Of a DNA stretch of 64,000 nt, positions 1 to 10,060 are shown one piece after another; within the stretch, counting starts at the first letter, position 1; every line of letters starts with the position of its first letter. The notes beneath the pieces were generated by a model that made no database searches, was not told the DNA's origin, and saw nothing but the letters and a program-made list of their open reading frames with translations. The translations under genes were made by a program, and so were the position numbers. Source of the DNA: an uncultured Desulfobacteraceae bacterium (GTDB lineage Bacteria; Desulfobacterota; Desulfobacteria; Desulfobacterales; Desulfatirhabdiaceae); assembly GCA_903953895.1 (NCBI GenBank), contig CAJBLH010000013.1, forward strand, positions 1 through 64,000, read 5' to 3'.

Positions 1-415
1 GAACATCATTTCTAAACTGTACTGAATACTTTAAATTTGATCAAAATATTTTTTTTATACTTTTAATTTCAAATTGTTATAAACCATCTGTTTTTGCCAT
101 TAACGATTTAACCATTTATAGAGTAACAATGTTTTGCTATGTTCAATCACTCTAAAGATGACAGCTATAGACTTTCTGATATTAAATTTCGCTGTTATCG
201 ACTGTCAGCGCATTACAATACTGCTTCCGCAACCCATATCAAAAGGGAACCGATGCACCCTGACCTATCACTTTCATTATTGACAGATCGAAGCAGAAGC
301 AATATGGAAATAACCTGCTATAGACTTTCAGATATTAAATTTCGCTGCGTTATCGGTCGTCAGCGCTTAACAATAACTCATTGAGGTATTTATTCCCATC
401 AACCTGGAGGTAAAG
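1..415. other. Intergenic region upstream of sdhC
   Basis: No credible gene is seen in this AT-rich leader. It contains two direct repeats of about 57 bases, annotated separately, which together produce a spurious 81-codon reading frame. The sdhC ribosome binding site (GGAGG) lies near 405-409. A promoter for sdhCAB is expected here, but I could not identify -35/-10 boxes with correct spacing. Confidence 0.6.
165..375. repeat. Pair of imperfect direct repeats upstream of sdhC
   Basis: Copy 1 spans about 165-220 and copy 2 about 318-375. Both begin CTATAGACTTTC and share GATATTAAATTTCGCTG, TTATCG, GTCAGCGC and ACAATA with a few substitutions and small indels. They lie in the noncoding leader of sdhC. 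They could be copies of an intergenic repeat or a duplicated regulatory site. Confidence 0.7.
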
Positions 416-1057
416 ATGAACTGGTTTATCAACATGCTGGGGTCATCCATCGGAAAAAAACTGATGATGGCCATTACGGGGCTGAGTTTTTGCGGGTTTC
501 TGGTTGCACACCTTGTCGGCAACCTCTTTATTTATGGCGGAAGGGACGCATTCAATGCATATGCAATGCACCTGCATTCCCTGGGTCCGCTGATAAATGC
601 GGCGGAAGTGGGCCTGCTGACGCTGGCCCTGATCCATGTCCTGACAGGCGCAACCCTGTTCTATGAAAATCTGAAAGCCAGACCTAACCGCTATCATGTC
701 AACAAATCCGCAGGAGGCAGATCCATCGGGTCCGCAACCATGCCGTACACTGGGCTTTTCCTTCTGCTCTTTGTAATTTTTCACCTTTTCAATTTTCATT
801 TTGTGGACAAGACGCACATCACCATTTTTGATATTGTTTCCAAGGCGTTTTCCAATCCTTTGTATGTCGTTTTTTATATTCTGGCCATGATCATCGCCGG
901 CCTACATGTAAGCCACGGGCTCTGGAGCGCTTTTCAAACCCTGGGCGCCAATCACCCCAAATATATGCCGATCATTATGACGACAAGCCTGGTATTCAGT
1001 CTCATCGTCGGCATCGGTTTTGGGTTTCTTCCCGTTTATATTTCGCTGATTGCTTAA
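416..1057 (+). CDS. sdhC: Succinate dehydrogenase/fumarate reductase cytochrome b subunit
   Basis: A 213-residue membrane anchor subunit that carries heme b and the quinone site of complex II/fumarate reductase in the cytoplasmic membrane. It has about five hydrophobic helices and several intramembrane histidines ([30 protein letters not shown]). This is the pattern of the single-polypeptide di-heme b558 (Bacillus/Wolinella) type, and the length is normal. GGAGG precedes the ATG by 7 bases. It is followed by sdhA after 17 bases and forms an sdhCAB operon. The direction of catalysis (oxidation or reduction) cannot be read from sequence. Confidence 0.95.
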   Translation: MNWFINMLGSSIGKKLMMAITGLSFCGFLVAHLVGNLFIYGGRDAFNAYAMHLHSLGPLINAAEVGLLTLALIHVLTGATLFYENLKARPNRYHVNKSAGGRSIGSATMPYTGLFLLLFVIFHLFNFHFVDKTHITIFDIVSKAFSNPLYVVFYILAMIIAGLHVSHGLWSAFQTLGANHPKYMPIIMTTSLVFSLIVGIGFGFLPVYISLIA

Positions 1058-1074
1058 GAACAAGGAGATCAACC

Positions 1075-2988
1075 ATGCATTTAGATGCAAAAATCCCCGG
1101 GGGGCCGCTCGCTGACAAATGGGACAGGCATAAGTTCGAGCTGAAGCTCATCAACCCCGCCAATAAACGTAAATTCGAGGTCATTGTTGTTGGAACCGGC
1201 CTGGCAGGCGGCGCAGCCGCGGCTTCTCTGGCGGAGCTGGGCTATAATGTCAAAAGCTTCTGTATTCAGGATACGCCGCGCCGCGCCCACAGCATTGCCG
1301 CCCAGGGCGGCATCAATGCTTCCAAAAACTATCAAAACGATGGAGATAGTGACTGGCGGCTTTTTTATGACACCATCAAGGGCGGAGACTTCAGAGCCCG
1401 TGAAGGCAATGTCTATCGCCTCGCTCAGGTCAGTGGCAATATCATCGATCAGTGCGTGGCGCAGGGCGTTCCCTTTGCCAGAGAATACGGAGGACTTCTG
1501 GCCAACCGCAGCTTTGGCGGCGCGCAGGTTTCTCGAACTTTTTACGCCAGGGGCCAAACAGGCCAACAGCTTCTCCTGGGAGCTTACAGCGCCCTGAGCC
1601 GCCAGATAGCCTCCGGAAAAGTACAGATGTTCAATCGCCGGGAAATGGTGGATATTGTTCTGGTGAACGGACAGGCCAGGGGCATCATTGTCCGGAATCT
1701 GATCAATGGCGAAATCGAAAGCCATGGCGCCGATGCCGTTGTCCTTTGTACCGGAGGCTATGGAAATGTCTTTTTTCTGTCTACCAATGCCATGGCCTGC
1801 AATGTCACCGCCGGCTACAGGGCTTATCTGAAAGGCGCATTGTTTGCCAACCCCTGTTTCACCCAGATTCACCCCACCTGCATTCCGGTTCACGGCACGT
1901 ATCAATCCAAGCTGACTCTGATGAGCGAAAGCCTCAGGAATGACGGACGTGTCTGGGTTCCTAAAACTGCCGGAGACAAGCGCTCTCCGGATCAAATTCC
2001 TGATTCGGATCGGGACTATTTTCTGGAACGCAAATATCCCAGTTTTGGCAATCTCGTTCCACGCGATGTCGCTTCCCGAAACGCCAAAGAACAGTGCGAT
2101 CTGGGAAAAGGCGCCGGGGAAACGGGCTTGGCGGTTTATCTGGATTTCCGAGACGCCATCCACCGCGACGGTAAGGATGTGATTGCGCAGAAATATGGCA
2201 ATCTCTTTCAGATGTATGAAAAAATCACCGCGGACAACCCTTATGAAAAGCCCATGATGATTTATCCTGCCGTGCATTATACGATGGGCGGACTCTGGGT
2301 GGATTACAATCTGATGAGCACCATTCCCGGTCTTTTCGTACTGGGAGAGGCCAATTTTTCAGATCACGGCGCCAACCGCCTGGGCGCCAGCGCCCTCATG
2401 CAGGGCCTGGCGGATGGCTATTTCGTCATTCCGTACACCATCGGCGGATATTTTGCCGGCGCGCAACTGCCCAAAATTGTGACCAGTCAGCCTGAATTTA
2501 CAACTGCCGCCCGCCAAGCAGGCGAGCGCACCCAGCGCCTGCTGTCCATTAACGGCAAACGCACGGTGGATGATTTTCATCGGGAGTTGGGCGGAATTCT
2601 ATGGGAATACTGCGGAATGGCCAGAAATGATGCGGGCCTGGCCAGAGCCCGAACCCTGATTCAATCCCTTCGCAGCGAATTCTGGAAAAACGTCAAAGTT
2701 CCTGGCACAGAGAAAGATCTGAACCAGAGCCTCGAAAGGGCCGGACGAGTGGCCGATTTCCTGGAATTCGGAGAGCTGATGGTCATCGATGCGCTGGCAA
2801 GGCGGGAATCATGCGGCGGCCACTTCAACGAAGGCTTTCAGACCGAAGAGAATGAAGCGCTGCGCGATGATGACAACTTCTGCCATGTTGCCGCATGGGA
2901 ATGTGCCGGAGAAGGCAAAGATCCCCAGCTTCACAAAGAACCACTGGTTTTTGAAAACGTCAAATTAACACAAAGGAGTTACAAGTGA
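1075..2988 (+). CDS. sdhA: Succinate dehydrogenase/fumarate reductase flavoprotein subunit
   Basis: A 637-residue catalytic flavoprotein interconverting succinate and fumarate. The N-terminal dinucleotide-binding motif GTGLAGG is near residues 40-46. The covalent FAD histidine lies in the motif HSIAAQGG (His72). Substrate-site segments include the HPT motif and the C-terminal RRESCGGHF segment. Length and order match epsilon/delta-type enzymes of the Wolinella class. AGGAG lies upstream of the ATG. The stop codon overlaps the GTG start of sdhB by 4 bases, indicating translational coupling. Confidence 0.96.
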   Translation: MHLDAKIPGGPLADKWDRHKFELKLINPANKRKFEVIVVGTGLAGGAAAASLAELGYNVKSFCIQDTPRRAHSIAAQGGINASKNYQNDGDSDWRLFYDTIKGGDFRAREGNVYRLAQVSGNIIDQCVAQGVPFAREYGGLLANRSFGGAQVSRTFYARGQTGQQLLLGAYSALSRQIASGKVQMFNRREMVDIVLVNGQARGIIVRNLINGEIESHGADAVVLCTGGYGNVFFLSTNAMACNVTAGYRAYLKGALFANPCFTQIHPTCIPVHGTYQSKLTLMSESLRNDGRVWVPKTAGDKRSPDQIPDSDRDYFLERKYPSFGNLVPRDVASRNAKEQCDLGKGAGETGLAVYLDFRDAIHRDGKDVIAQKYGNLFQMYEKITADNPYEKPMMIYPAVHYTMGGLWVDYNLMSTIPGLFVLGEANFSDHGANRLGASALMQGLADGYFVIPYTIGGYFAGAQLPKIVTSQPEFTTAARQAGERTQRLLSINGKRTVDDFHRELGGILWEYCGMARNDAGLARARTLIQSLRSEFWKNVKVPGTEKDLNQSLERAGRVADFLEFGELMVIDALARRESCGGHFNEGFQTEENEALRDDDNFCHVAAWECAGEGKDPQLHKEPLVFENVKLTQRSYK

Positions 2989-3749
2989 CAAAAACCATCA
3001 ATTTAACACTGAAGGTATGGCGACAGCAATCCGCCGAGATCAAAGGCGGATTTGAAACCTACCATGCCGCAAATATATCTACGGACATGTCCTTTCTGGA
3101 AATGCTGGATGTCGTCAATGAGCAGTTGAGCCTGGACGGCAGAGAGCCCATTGCCTTTGACCACGATTGTCGGGAAGGCATCTGCGGCCAGTGCGGCTCA
3201 GTTGTCAACGGCAGGCCGCACGGCCCTGAAAAAGGCACCACCCTGTGTCAGCTTCACATGCGGCATTTCAACGATGGAGACACCATCGCCATTGAACCCT
3301 TTCGAGCCAAAGCTTTCAAGGTACTCAAGGATCTGATTGTGGACAGAAGCGCTCTGGATAAAGTTATTCAGGCAGGTGGATATGTGTCCGTCAATACCGG
3401 CGGAACGCCGGACGCCAATGCCATTCCCATACCCAAGGAAATAGCAGATAAAGCCATGGACGCTGCGGCCTGCATCGGCTGCGGAGCCTGTGTGGCCGCC
3501 TGCCCGAATGCATCGGCCATGCTCTTTGTCGGTGCAAAAGTATCTCAGCTTGCGCTGCTGCCTCAGGGCAGGCCCGAAGCAGCCAGACGCGTAACATTTA
3601 TGGTGCGGACCATGGACAAGCTGGGATTTGGAAACTGCTCCAACGAACGGGAATGCGAGGCGGAATGCCCCAAAGAAATTTCCATCACCAACATTGCCCG
3701 AATGAACCGGGAATTCTTTAAGGCAGGCCTGTTCTCATCAGTCAAATAA
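2985..3749 (+). CDS. sdhB: Succinate dehydrogenase/fumarate reductase iron-sulfur subunit
   Basis: A 254-residue electron-transfer subunit linking the flavoprotein to the cytochrome b anchor. It has an N-terminal plant-type [2Fe-2S] domain ([10 protein letters not shown]), then a C-terminal domain with [12 protein letters not shown] and [12 protein letters not shown] for the [4Fe-4S] and third cluster. The start is GTG inside the sdhA stop (GTGA overlap), preceded by AAAGGAG. It is the last gene of the operon. A strong hairpin follows the stop. Confidence 0.96.
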   Translation: MTKTINLTLKVWRQQSAEIKGGFETYHAANISTDMSFLEMLDVVNEQLSLDGREPIAFDHDCREGICGQCGSVVNGRPHGPEKGTTLCQLHMRHFNDGDTIAIEPFRAKAFKVLKDLIVDRSALDKVIQAGGYVSVNTGGTPDANAIPIPKEIADKAMDAAACIGCGACVAACPNASAMLFVGAKVSQLALLPQGRPEAARRVTFMVRTMDKLGFGNCSNERECEAECPKEISITNIARMNREFFKAGLFSSVK

Positions 3750-3766
3750 AGTCAACGGTTATTTAT

Positions 3767-3789
3767 AGGGCGGGTTTGAAACCCGCCCT
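3767..3789. terminator. Strong hairpin between convergent sdhB and hisG
   Basis: Perfect 11-base arms AGGGCGGGTTT / AAACCCGCCCT separated by one base, lying 17 bases after the sdhB stop and 32 bases beyond the hisG stop on the other strand. No clear T-run follows on the plus strand. It most likely acts as a bidirectional transcription stop or mRNA 3'-end stabiliser. Confidence 0.65.
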
Positions 3790-3821
3790 TCCCCGGATAC
3801 CATTATCAACACGATTTTGAA

Positions 3822-4697
3822 TCAGATCACCTTGTTCAGGGGATACTCGATAATCCCTTCCGCACCGTTTTTCATCAGTACTGGAATCAATTCTCTCACC
3901 ACATGGGTGTTCACAACGGTTTCAACCGAATACCATGTGGATTTGTATAGAGAGGCAACGGTCGGTGCATTCAGGCTGGGCAAGAGCGCCACCACTTTCT
4001 CAAGGCATAAATCCGGCACATTCATTTTAAGACCCACCAGTTTTTCCCCCAGCAGCGCTCCCTGAAGCAGCAGTGCAATCTGTTCGATTTTCTCTCTTTT
4101 CTCCTGATTTTTCCATGATTCATGGTTAGCGATGAGCTGAGTATTGGTCTGCATCATCTCATGAATGATCCGAAGCCCGTGAGCCTTGATGGTGCTGCCG
4201 GTTTCCGTAACCTCGACAATGGCATCCGCCAGGCCCGAAACCACTTTTGCCTCTGTGGCGCCCCAGGAAAACTCGACGGTAACTGGAACGGATCTTTCGG
4301 CAAAATAACTCTTTGTGAACTCAACCAGTTCTGTTGCGATCTTTTTACCAGCAAGGTCTTCGGGTTTTCTGGCCGGAGAGTCGAATGGAACGGCCAGCAC
4401 CCACCTGGCAGGCCTAGCGCTCACTTTGGAATAAACAAGATCTGCTACGACATGAACATCCGATCTGTTTTCGGCGATCCAGTCCTTGCCGGTCAGACCG
4501 GCGTCCATCGTGCCGTTTTCAACATAACGCGACATTTCCTGCGCCCGGCACAACGCACACTCGATGTTATCATCGTTGATTTCAGGAAAATAACTTCTGC
4601 CGTTGACATCGATTTTCCATCCGGATCGCCTGAACAGCTCAACGGTTGCATTTTGCAGGCTTCCTTTGGGAATCCCCAGCTTCAAAACAGTGTTCAT
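3822..4697 (-). CDS. hisG: ATP phosphoribosyltransferase, long form
   Basis: A 291-residue enzyme for the first step of histidine biosynthesis (PRPP + ATP to phosphoribosyl-ATP). The start [11 protein letters not shown] is typical. The catalytic core carries [10 protein letters not shown], and a region near residues 140-165 ([25 protein letters not shown]) corresponds to the PRPP-binding segment. About 75 C-terminal residues form the HisG-C regulatory domain, so this is the long form that needs no HisZ. AAGGAG lies upstream. It begins immediately after the hisI stop. Confidence 0.95.
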   Translation of the reverse strand: MNTVLKLGIPKGSLQNATVELFRRSGWKIDVNGRSYFPEINDDNIECALCRAQEMSRYVENGTMDAGLTGKDWIAENRSDVHVVADLVYSKVSARPARWVLAVPFDSPARKPEDLAGKKIATELVEFTKSYFAERSVPVTVEFSWGATEAKVVSGLADAIVEVTETGSTIKAHGLRIIHEMMQTNTQLIANHESWKNQEKREKIEQIALLLQGALLGEKLVGLKMNVPDLCLEKVVALLPSLNAPTVASLYKSTWYSVETVVNTHVVRELIPVLMKNGAEGIIEYPLNKVI

Positions 4698-5078
4698 TTA
4701 TTTATAAATCTCCTTCGGGTTAAAAATCGGCTTTCCGCACACTTTTACGGAGCCTGCCTCCACACACTGAAAAAAACAGCTTTTGCGGCCGGTGTGACAG
4801 GCCGCACCACCGACCTGCTCGACTTTAAGCAATACCGTATCGCTGTCACAGTCGATGCGGATTTCTTTAATGATTTGAAAATGGCCGGAGGTTTCGCCTT
4901 TGACCCAGAGTTTTTTTCGAGTTCTGCTGTAATAGGTGGCTTTACCGGTTGAAAGGGTGGTTTCCCATGCCTGAGCGTTCATGAATGCCAGCATCAGTAC
5001 CTGACCGGTTTCAAAGTCTTGAACGATGGCCGGCACCAACCCGTCGAGTTTGTTGAAATCAAGTTTAATCGTTATCAT
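4698..5078 (-). CDS. hisI: Phosphoribosyl-AMP cyclohydrolase
   Basis: A 126-residue monofunctional HisI that opens the adenine ring of PR-AMP in histidine synthesis. Diagnostic motifs are [25 protein letters not shown], the metal-binding DCDSD and [14 protein letters not shown]. There is no fused HisE domain. It directly precedes hisG on the minus strand with no gap, so the two are co-transcribed. Confidence 0.95.
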   Translation of the reverse strand: MITIKLDFNKLDGLVPAIVQDFETGQVLMLAFMNAQAWETTLSTGKATYYSRTRKKLWVKGETSGHFQIIKEIRIDCDSDTVLLKVEQVGGAACHTGRKSCFFQCVEAGSVKVCGKPIFNPKEIYK

Positions 5079-5352
5079 ATGCTGTCCTGCTGAATGCCAA
5101 TGATGAAAATTGTTGTCTTTCTTTTATCCTGGGTTATAATACCAAAATTAACCAATTGGAATGTAAACATTCATGACACACTGATGTCGTCTCGGCGAAT
5201 AAAAATTATTTCGCTCGACATGCTGCGAAAAACTGATTGTTTCGTGTATTTCGTGGTTAAAAGTATAAGTAACAAGTCGCCGAAAGTTTGTAAAGAAATA
5301 AGCTCATGAAGTTTCAAGCTGCTTTCGCCAAACCATAAAAAACATCAATGAT

Positions 5353-7758
5353 ATGCCTGAATCTCGAAAAACATCACAGATTCTAAAAAAGCGGGCCCGC
5401 CAAAAACCTCAGCAAAGCCTGCCCGGAATCATCGTCAAAACAGTTTTCTGGTCAGGTTCATTCGCCATTTTCACAGGAATCGTCGCCACAATCCTGTTTT
5501 ATTTTTATATCAATGAAGACCTGCCGAAGATATCCAAACTATCCGACTACCACCCACCGGTGATCACCACGGTTTATGCAGACGATAATCGGAAAATCGG
5601 TGAATTTTATAAAGAACGCAGGATTGTCGTTCCCATATCCAGAATCCCCCAAATCGTGAAAGAAGCGTTTATTGCCGCTGAAGATTCCCGATTTTACAGC
5701 CATCCGGGAATCGATATTATCGGCATCTTTCGGGCCCTGCTGAAAAACATCGAAGCCGGCGGTGTGGTACAGGGCGGAAGCACGATCACCCAGCAGGTTA
5801 CCAAATCTTTTCTGCTGACCCCGGAACGAAGCTACACTCGAAAAATCAAGGAAGCCATTCTGGCGTATCGAATCAGCAAGGCTTTTTCCAAAGATGAAAT
5901 TCTTTTTTTATATCTCAATCAGATTTATTTGGGCCACGGCGCTTATGGAATCGAGGCTGCATCTGAAAATTATTTCGGCAAACCCGTTACGGATTTAAAT
6001 ATCGCCGAATGCGCCCTGCTGGCAGGGCTCCCCCAGGCCCCCTCCAAGTATTCCCCATTTCGGTATCCAGACAAGGCCAAGCAGCGCCAGATTTACGTAT
6101 TGACCCGCATGGCGGCTGAAGGCTACATCACCGAAGCTCAGGCTGCTACGGCCATTCAGCAGCCAATGGACATCAAGCCCCGAAAAAACTGGTATATTGA
6201 AGAAGTACCGTTTTATACCGAACATGTTCGGCGCTATGTTGAAGCCAAATACGGCCCGGATGTTCTGTACAGCAATGGACTCAGCATTCATACGGCTGTC
6301 AATATCGAAATGCAAAAGACTGCACAGGAAGAGCTGGTTATCGGCCTTGGCGCTCTCGATAAACGTCAGGGATATCGCGGGCCGATCAAACACGTAAAAC
6401 CGGAAGAAATCGAATCCTTTTCCGCAGCCGTTCAAGAAGAAATCAAGGATACACCGATTAAACCAGGCATCACTGTAACCGGGGTTGTGGTTTCTGTCAG
6501 TGAATCCGAACAGTCTGCAAGCGTACGGATCGGCAAAACACTCGGCGTCATTCGCTTTGCAGATATGAAATGGGCCAGGAAATTCATTTCGAACCGGTCT
6601 CAACAGGAAGCCGGCGCAAAACGGTCGCCGACCATCCTTGGCATCGGAGATGTTATTCTGGTCAAAGTTATGGATAAAACCAAAGATGGGGATAGGTGGA
6701 GCCTTTCCCTGGAACAGACGCCTAAAGTGCAGGGCGCCCTGCTTTGTCTGGAAGCGGGTACCGGTCAGATCAAGGTGATGGTCGGCGGCCGGGATTTCAA
6801 AGACAGCCAGTTCAATCGCGCCATCCAGTCCAGGCGGCAACCCGGATCATCTTTTAAACCTATCATTTATGCGGCAGCAATCGATAAGGGATATACCCCT
6901 GCAACGGTGATGATCGACTCTCCGATTGCGTTCATGGACGATGAAGGCGATTCGGTCTGGAAACCTCAAAATTATGACAGAAAATATTCCGGGCAAATCC
7001 TGCTGCGAAACGCCCTCGAAAAATCCGTGAATGTCGTTACAATAAAAATATTACAGGATATCGGCGTTGACTATGCCATCGGCTATGCCAAAAAACTGGG
7101 CATCACCTCCAATCTGGAGCGAAACCTCTCCATTGCTCTGGGCTCATCCGGCATCTCTTTGCTGGAGCTGGTCCGGGCCTATTCTGTCTTTGACAATGCC
7201 GGAGATTTAATTCAGCCGGTTTTCATTACCAAAATATCCGCTCAGAACGGCAGTGTTCTCGAAGAATCCTTTCCGGAAAAAGCTCAGGTCATCGAAAAAA
7301 GTACAGCATTTATCATGACCAGCCTTCTGGAAAGTGTCGTCAAAAACGGGACCGGGCGAAAGGCCAGAGAACTGAACCGCCCGGCAGCCGGGAAAACAGG
7401 TACGACCAACAATCTGAACGATGCATGGTTTATGGGGTATACCCCGGAATACGTTACCGGAGTATGGGTCGGCTTTGATGAAGAAGGTACCCTGGGAAAA
7501 GGGGAAACCGGCGGCGCAGCAGCTTGCCCGATATGGGTGGGCTATATGAAACGGGTGCTGGCCAACAAGCCTGTTCAGGTTTTTCCAGTTCCCGAAGGAA
7601 TTGTTTATGCGAAAATTGATGCGGCCACCGGCCGACTGGCCGGTCCTGCAACGCAAAATGTTCTGTTTGAATGCTTCAAGGAGGGTACTCTGCCAACAGA
7701 AGTCGCTACCGGAAAAACCGATCCGAACGATGATGAACTGTCAAAAACAGAATTTTGA
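5353..7758 (+). CDS. mrcA: Penicillin-binding protein 1A, bifunctional glycosyltransferase/transpeptidase
   Basis: An 801-residue class A PBP that polymerises and cross-links peptidoglycan. It has one N-terminal transmembrane helix (about 28-52). The GT51 glycosyltransferase domain has EDSRFYSHPGID and GGSTITQQVTK. An OB-like insert follows, then a transpeptidase domain with active-site SSFK, the SVN triad motif and KTGT. Length and domain order are those of proteobacterial PBP1A. The start has only a weak ribosome-binding site. No obvious operon partner; 273 bases separate it from the divergent hisI. Confidence 0.94.
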   Translation: MPESRKTSQILKKRARQKPQQSLPGIIVKTVFWSGSFAIFTGIVATILFYFYINEDLPKISKLSDYHPPVITTVYADDNRKIGEFYKERRIVVPISRIPQIVKEAFIAAEDSRFYSHPGIDIIGIFRALLKNIEAGGVVQGGSTITQQVTKSFLLTPERSYTRKIKEAILAYRISKAFSKDEILFLYLNQIYLGHGAYGIEAASENYFGKPVTDLNIAECALLAGLPQAPSKYSPFRYPDKAKQRQIYVLTRMAAEGYITEAQAATAIQQPMDIKPRKNWYIEEVPFYTEHVRRYVEAKYGPDVLYSNGLSIHTAVNIEMQKTAQEELVIGLGALDKRQGYRGPIKHVKPEEIESFSAAVQEEIKDTPIKPGITVTGVVVSVSESEQSASVRIGKTLGVIRFADMKWARKFISNRSQQEAGAKRSPTILGIGDVILVKVMDKTKDGDRWSLSLEQTPKVQGALLCLEAGTGQIKVMVGGRDFKDSQFNRAIQSRRQPGSSFKPIIYAAAIDKGYTPATVMIDSPIAFMDDEGDSVWKPQNYDRKYSGQILLRNALEKSVNVVTIKILQDIGVDYAIGYAKKLGITSNLERNLSIALGSSGISLLELVRAYSVFDNAGDLIQPVFITKISAQNGSVLEESFPEKAQVIEKSTAFIMTSLLESVVKNGTGRKARELNRPAAGKTGTTNNLNDAWFMGYTPEYVTGVWVGFDEEGTLGKGETGGAAACPIWVGYMKRVLANKPVQVFPVPEGIVYAKIDAATGRLAGPATQNVLFECFKEGTLPTEVATGKTDPNDDELSKTEF

Positions 7759-7938
7759 CAGACCTGTTTCTGCTGTTTTCATTCACATGTACCATATCTG
7801 GCATTGAAAGGCTGTTTCTCTTCTGACACACCGATAAAAACACCGGTGCCTTTTAAACATGGCATCTTTATTGCATTAAAGTTCAGCGTCCTGCATAACT
7901 TAAAAGAGTTGAAACCGTTGAAAAGGGGGATTGAACTC

Positions 7939-8694
7939 ATGAATTCACTGAATTATTGTCTAACTAAGGTTACAGCTCGTTCGGGACTGCTGGTACTGAT
8001 AATTCTGATGCTGGGCCTGAATTATGGTTCGGCATCCGCAAAAGTGGCAATCAATGCCACCACAAAACAATCTGCAGGTGGAAAAGGCAAAATCGTTATG
8101 TTGAAATTGGCGACAGAATCTCCCCAAAAGCAATCCCCCACCTCCGCGGATATCCTTGCTCAGCAATCGGCATCTACAAGAATCCAGTTACAACGCACGA
8201 CAGGTAAACGTACCCAACAAACGGCATCTGCCAAAACACAAACTCAAAGCGCTGAAAGTAAACAGGTACAACAGCCGGTTTCCAAGAATCAATCATCTGA
8301 CGCCCCTGCTCCTGCAACTGTCGCAACACAGCACAATGCGGAAAAGATTGTTGAACCCCCTGTTACTCAGGGCGTGATAACTTCGGAACCGTTGCCTGCC
8401 AGCCAGCCCTCATCATTTGCCGATCCGCAACCGCAACCATTAACGAAGAAAAATATGGCTGCCGACAACATGAATGAAGATATCCGAACAATCTCTAAAA
8501 TTTCCGATCCTGAAATTACGCCGCCAAAGGAATCCATTCAAGATATGGTAGGAATCATCACTCGGTTATTATTAAAGTTTTCTTTGATAACCGTTTGTTG
8601 TATTACGTTATTTTTTTCTTTTTCAGCACTTCAAATTGCAAAATCAAACCAAAGGATTCAAGACCGGGTGGGAGAAGAAAAGGGCATAAGATAG
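7939..8694 (+). CDS. Membrane-anchored low-complexity protein of unknown function
   Basis: A 251-residue protein. The ATG at 7939 is chosen because AAGGGGG precedes it and a hydrophobic segment (about residues 14-32, ending in ASA) follows, suggesting a signal peptide or signal anchor. An upstream in-frame start at 7804 is less likely. The middle is Ser/Thr/Gln/Ala-rich and disordered. A second hydrophobic helix lies near residues 210-235, followed by a short basic tail. It sits 48 bases before the lytic transglycosylase gene and may act with it at the envelope. No family recognised. Confidence 0.6.
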   Translation: MNSLNYCLTKVTARSGLLVLIILMLGLNYGSASAKVAINATTKQSAGGKGKIVMLKLATESPQKQSPTSADILAQQSASTRIQLQRTTGKRTQQTASAKTQTQSAESKQVQQPVSKNQSSDAPAPATVATQHNAEKIVEPPVTQGVITSEPLPASQPSSFADPQPQPLTKKNMAADNMNEDIRTISKISDPEITPPKESIQDMVGIITRLLLKFSLITVCCITLFFSFSALQIAKSNQRIQDRVGEEKGIR

Positions 8695-8742
8695 TCTGTC
8701 GCATTAGAGTTCACATCCATTTTGATTGCAGAGAGTGAAATT

Positions 8743-9618
8743 ATGGCCATAGAATCAAAAATGACAATTGAAGATTATATAAAAAAAGCCTCAGGCAGGT
8801 TCAAGGTGGTTCGGCAGGATTTGAAACCACAGAAAGAATCTCAAACGGCTTCTACCGATTTTAATGGAATTCTCTCGGCATTCAAAAAACCATCGCGTCA
8901 AAATGAACCCAAAACCACAAAAGGGCTGACGGTGGCAGACTATCGGCAGCGCCCGATAGTGTCCGCATACAATCGGCCATTACAGCAATCGTCGCCAGAC
9001 GCAAAAACTACGAACGTAAGTCCATCAAGTGGCGTAACCGCATATAAAGAGGCTTCAGAATACCCCCTATCTTCTGAAAATTCTACCGCACGACCGATAT
9101 CTTCTCCAGAACCTGGAACATCTGAGCTGAGTCAGAAGACTTCTCTGCCCAGCTCAAGCGGTTCCCGGAACACGCTTTCTCCGGCTTCCGGCAAAAGTTT
9201 ATCTCAATACAGATTCAGCAGCAACAGCAGCAGCAATATGGCCATTGAAAAAGCCGTACTGGATGCTGCCGCCCAGTATCAGCTTTCGCCGAAGCTCATC
9301 AAAGGGGTCATCAAGGCAGAATCCAATTACGATGTGAATGCGGTTTCTTCTGCCGGCGCCCAGGGTCTCATGCAGTTGATGCCTGGAACAGCCAAAGACA
9401 TGGGCGTCAAAAATCCGTTCGATATCAAACAAAACATTGACGGGGGCACGCGATATTTGAAAAAAATGATGGATATGTTCGACGGAAATGTCAGACAAGC
9501 GCTGTCTGCCTATAACGCCGGCCCTGAAACCGTTAAACGGTACAATGGCAATGTTCCCTACAGCGAGACCCGCCAATATGTAGACCGGGTGATGGATCAC
9601 ACCAAAACCAATGTCTGA
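8743..9618 (+). CDS. SLT-type lytic transglycosylase
   Basis: A 291-residue protein with a long Ser/Pro-rich low-complexity N-terminus (about 1-160) and a C-terminal SLT (goose lysozyme-like) domain. Signatures are the catalytic Glu in IKAESNYD, the AGAQGLMQLMPGTA motif, and ALSAYNAGPETV. Such enzymes cleave peptidoglycan glycan strands without water. No classical signal peptide is visible, so export may depend on another route. The ATG at 8743 is preferred to an upstream TTG at 8722. Confidence 0.88.
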   Translation: MAIESKMTIEDYIKKASGRFKVVRQDLKPQKESQTASTDFNGILSAFKKPSRQNEPKTTKGLTVADYRQRPIVSAYNRPLQQSSPDAKTTNVSPSSGVTAYKEASEYPLSSENSTARPISSPEPGTSELSQKTSLPSSSGSRNTLSPASGKSLSQYRFSSNSSSNMAIEKAVLDAAAQYQLSPKLIKGVIKAESNYDVNAVSSAGAQGLMQLMPGTAKDMGVKNPFDIKQNIDGGTRYLKKMMDMFDGNVRQALSAYNAGPETVKRYNGNVPYSETRQYVDRVMDHTKTNV

Positions 9619-9701
9619 TGTTTTGATTTTTGTAATGCCCGCTCAGGGCGCGAGATGTTATTATTAAATATCTTTATTAACCAGGTGAGGAGTTTAACGT
9701 T

Positions 9702-10013
9702 ATGGCACTGAAAAAAGAAATTTCCACGGAAGGGAATACACTTACCATTTTTATCGAAAATCGATTTGATATTTCAACTTATTCAGACTTTGGAGATGCC
9801 TATAAAGATAAAATGGATGCGGTATCTTCGATCATCATCGACATGATGGATTGCTCATATATGGACAGCTCAGCCCTTGGCATGCTGTTGATGATGCGGG
9901 AACGCTTCATTAGCGACAATTCGAAGAATATCTTCATTAGGAATATGAATTCTAATGTGAAAAAGATTCTATTGACAGCGAATTTTGACAAATTATTCAA
10001 AATCGAATCATAA
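9702..10013 (+). CDS. STAS-domain anti-sigma-factor antagonist
   Basis: A 103-residue single STAS domain of the SpoIIAA/RsbV type. The conserved helix start DCSYMDSSALGML carries the serine expected to be phosphorylated by a partner anti-sigma kinase. AGGTGAGGAG precedes the ATG. It lies 47 bases upstream of an RsbU-like protein that itself contains a HATPase domain, so the two form a partner-switching pair. The target sigma factor or effector is not encoded nearby. Confidence 0.9.
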   Translation: MALKKEISTEGNTLTIFIENRFDISTYSDFGDAYKDKMDAVSSIIIDMMDCSYMDSSALGMLLMMRERFISDNSKNIFIRNMNSNVKKILLTANFDKLFKIES

Positions 10014-10060
10014 TTCATTTTCTCCTCATACAGAGATCGTCCCGCTGGAAAGGGATCATC

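Noticed and set aside
139..384. 81-codon frame upstream of sdhC
   Set aside because: It is built from two direct repeats, has no good ribosome site and no protein-like composition.
5094..5309. 71-codon plus-strand frame between hisI and the PBP gene
   Set aside because: No ribosome binding site or recognisable pattern; treated as intergenic.
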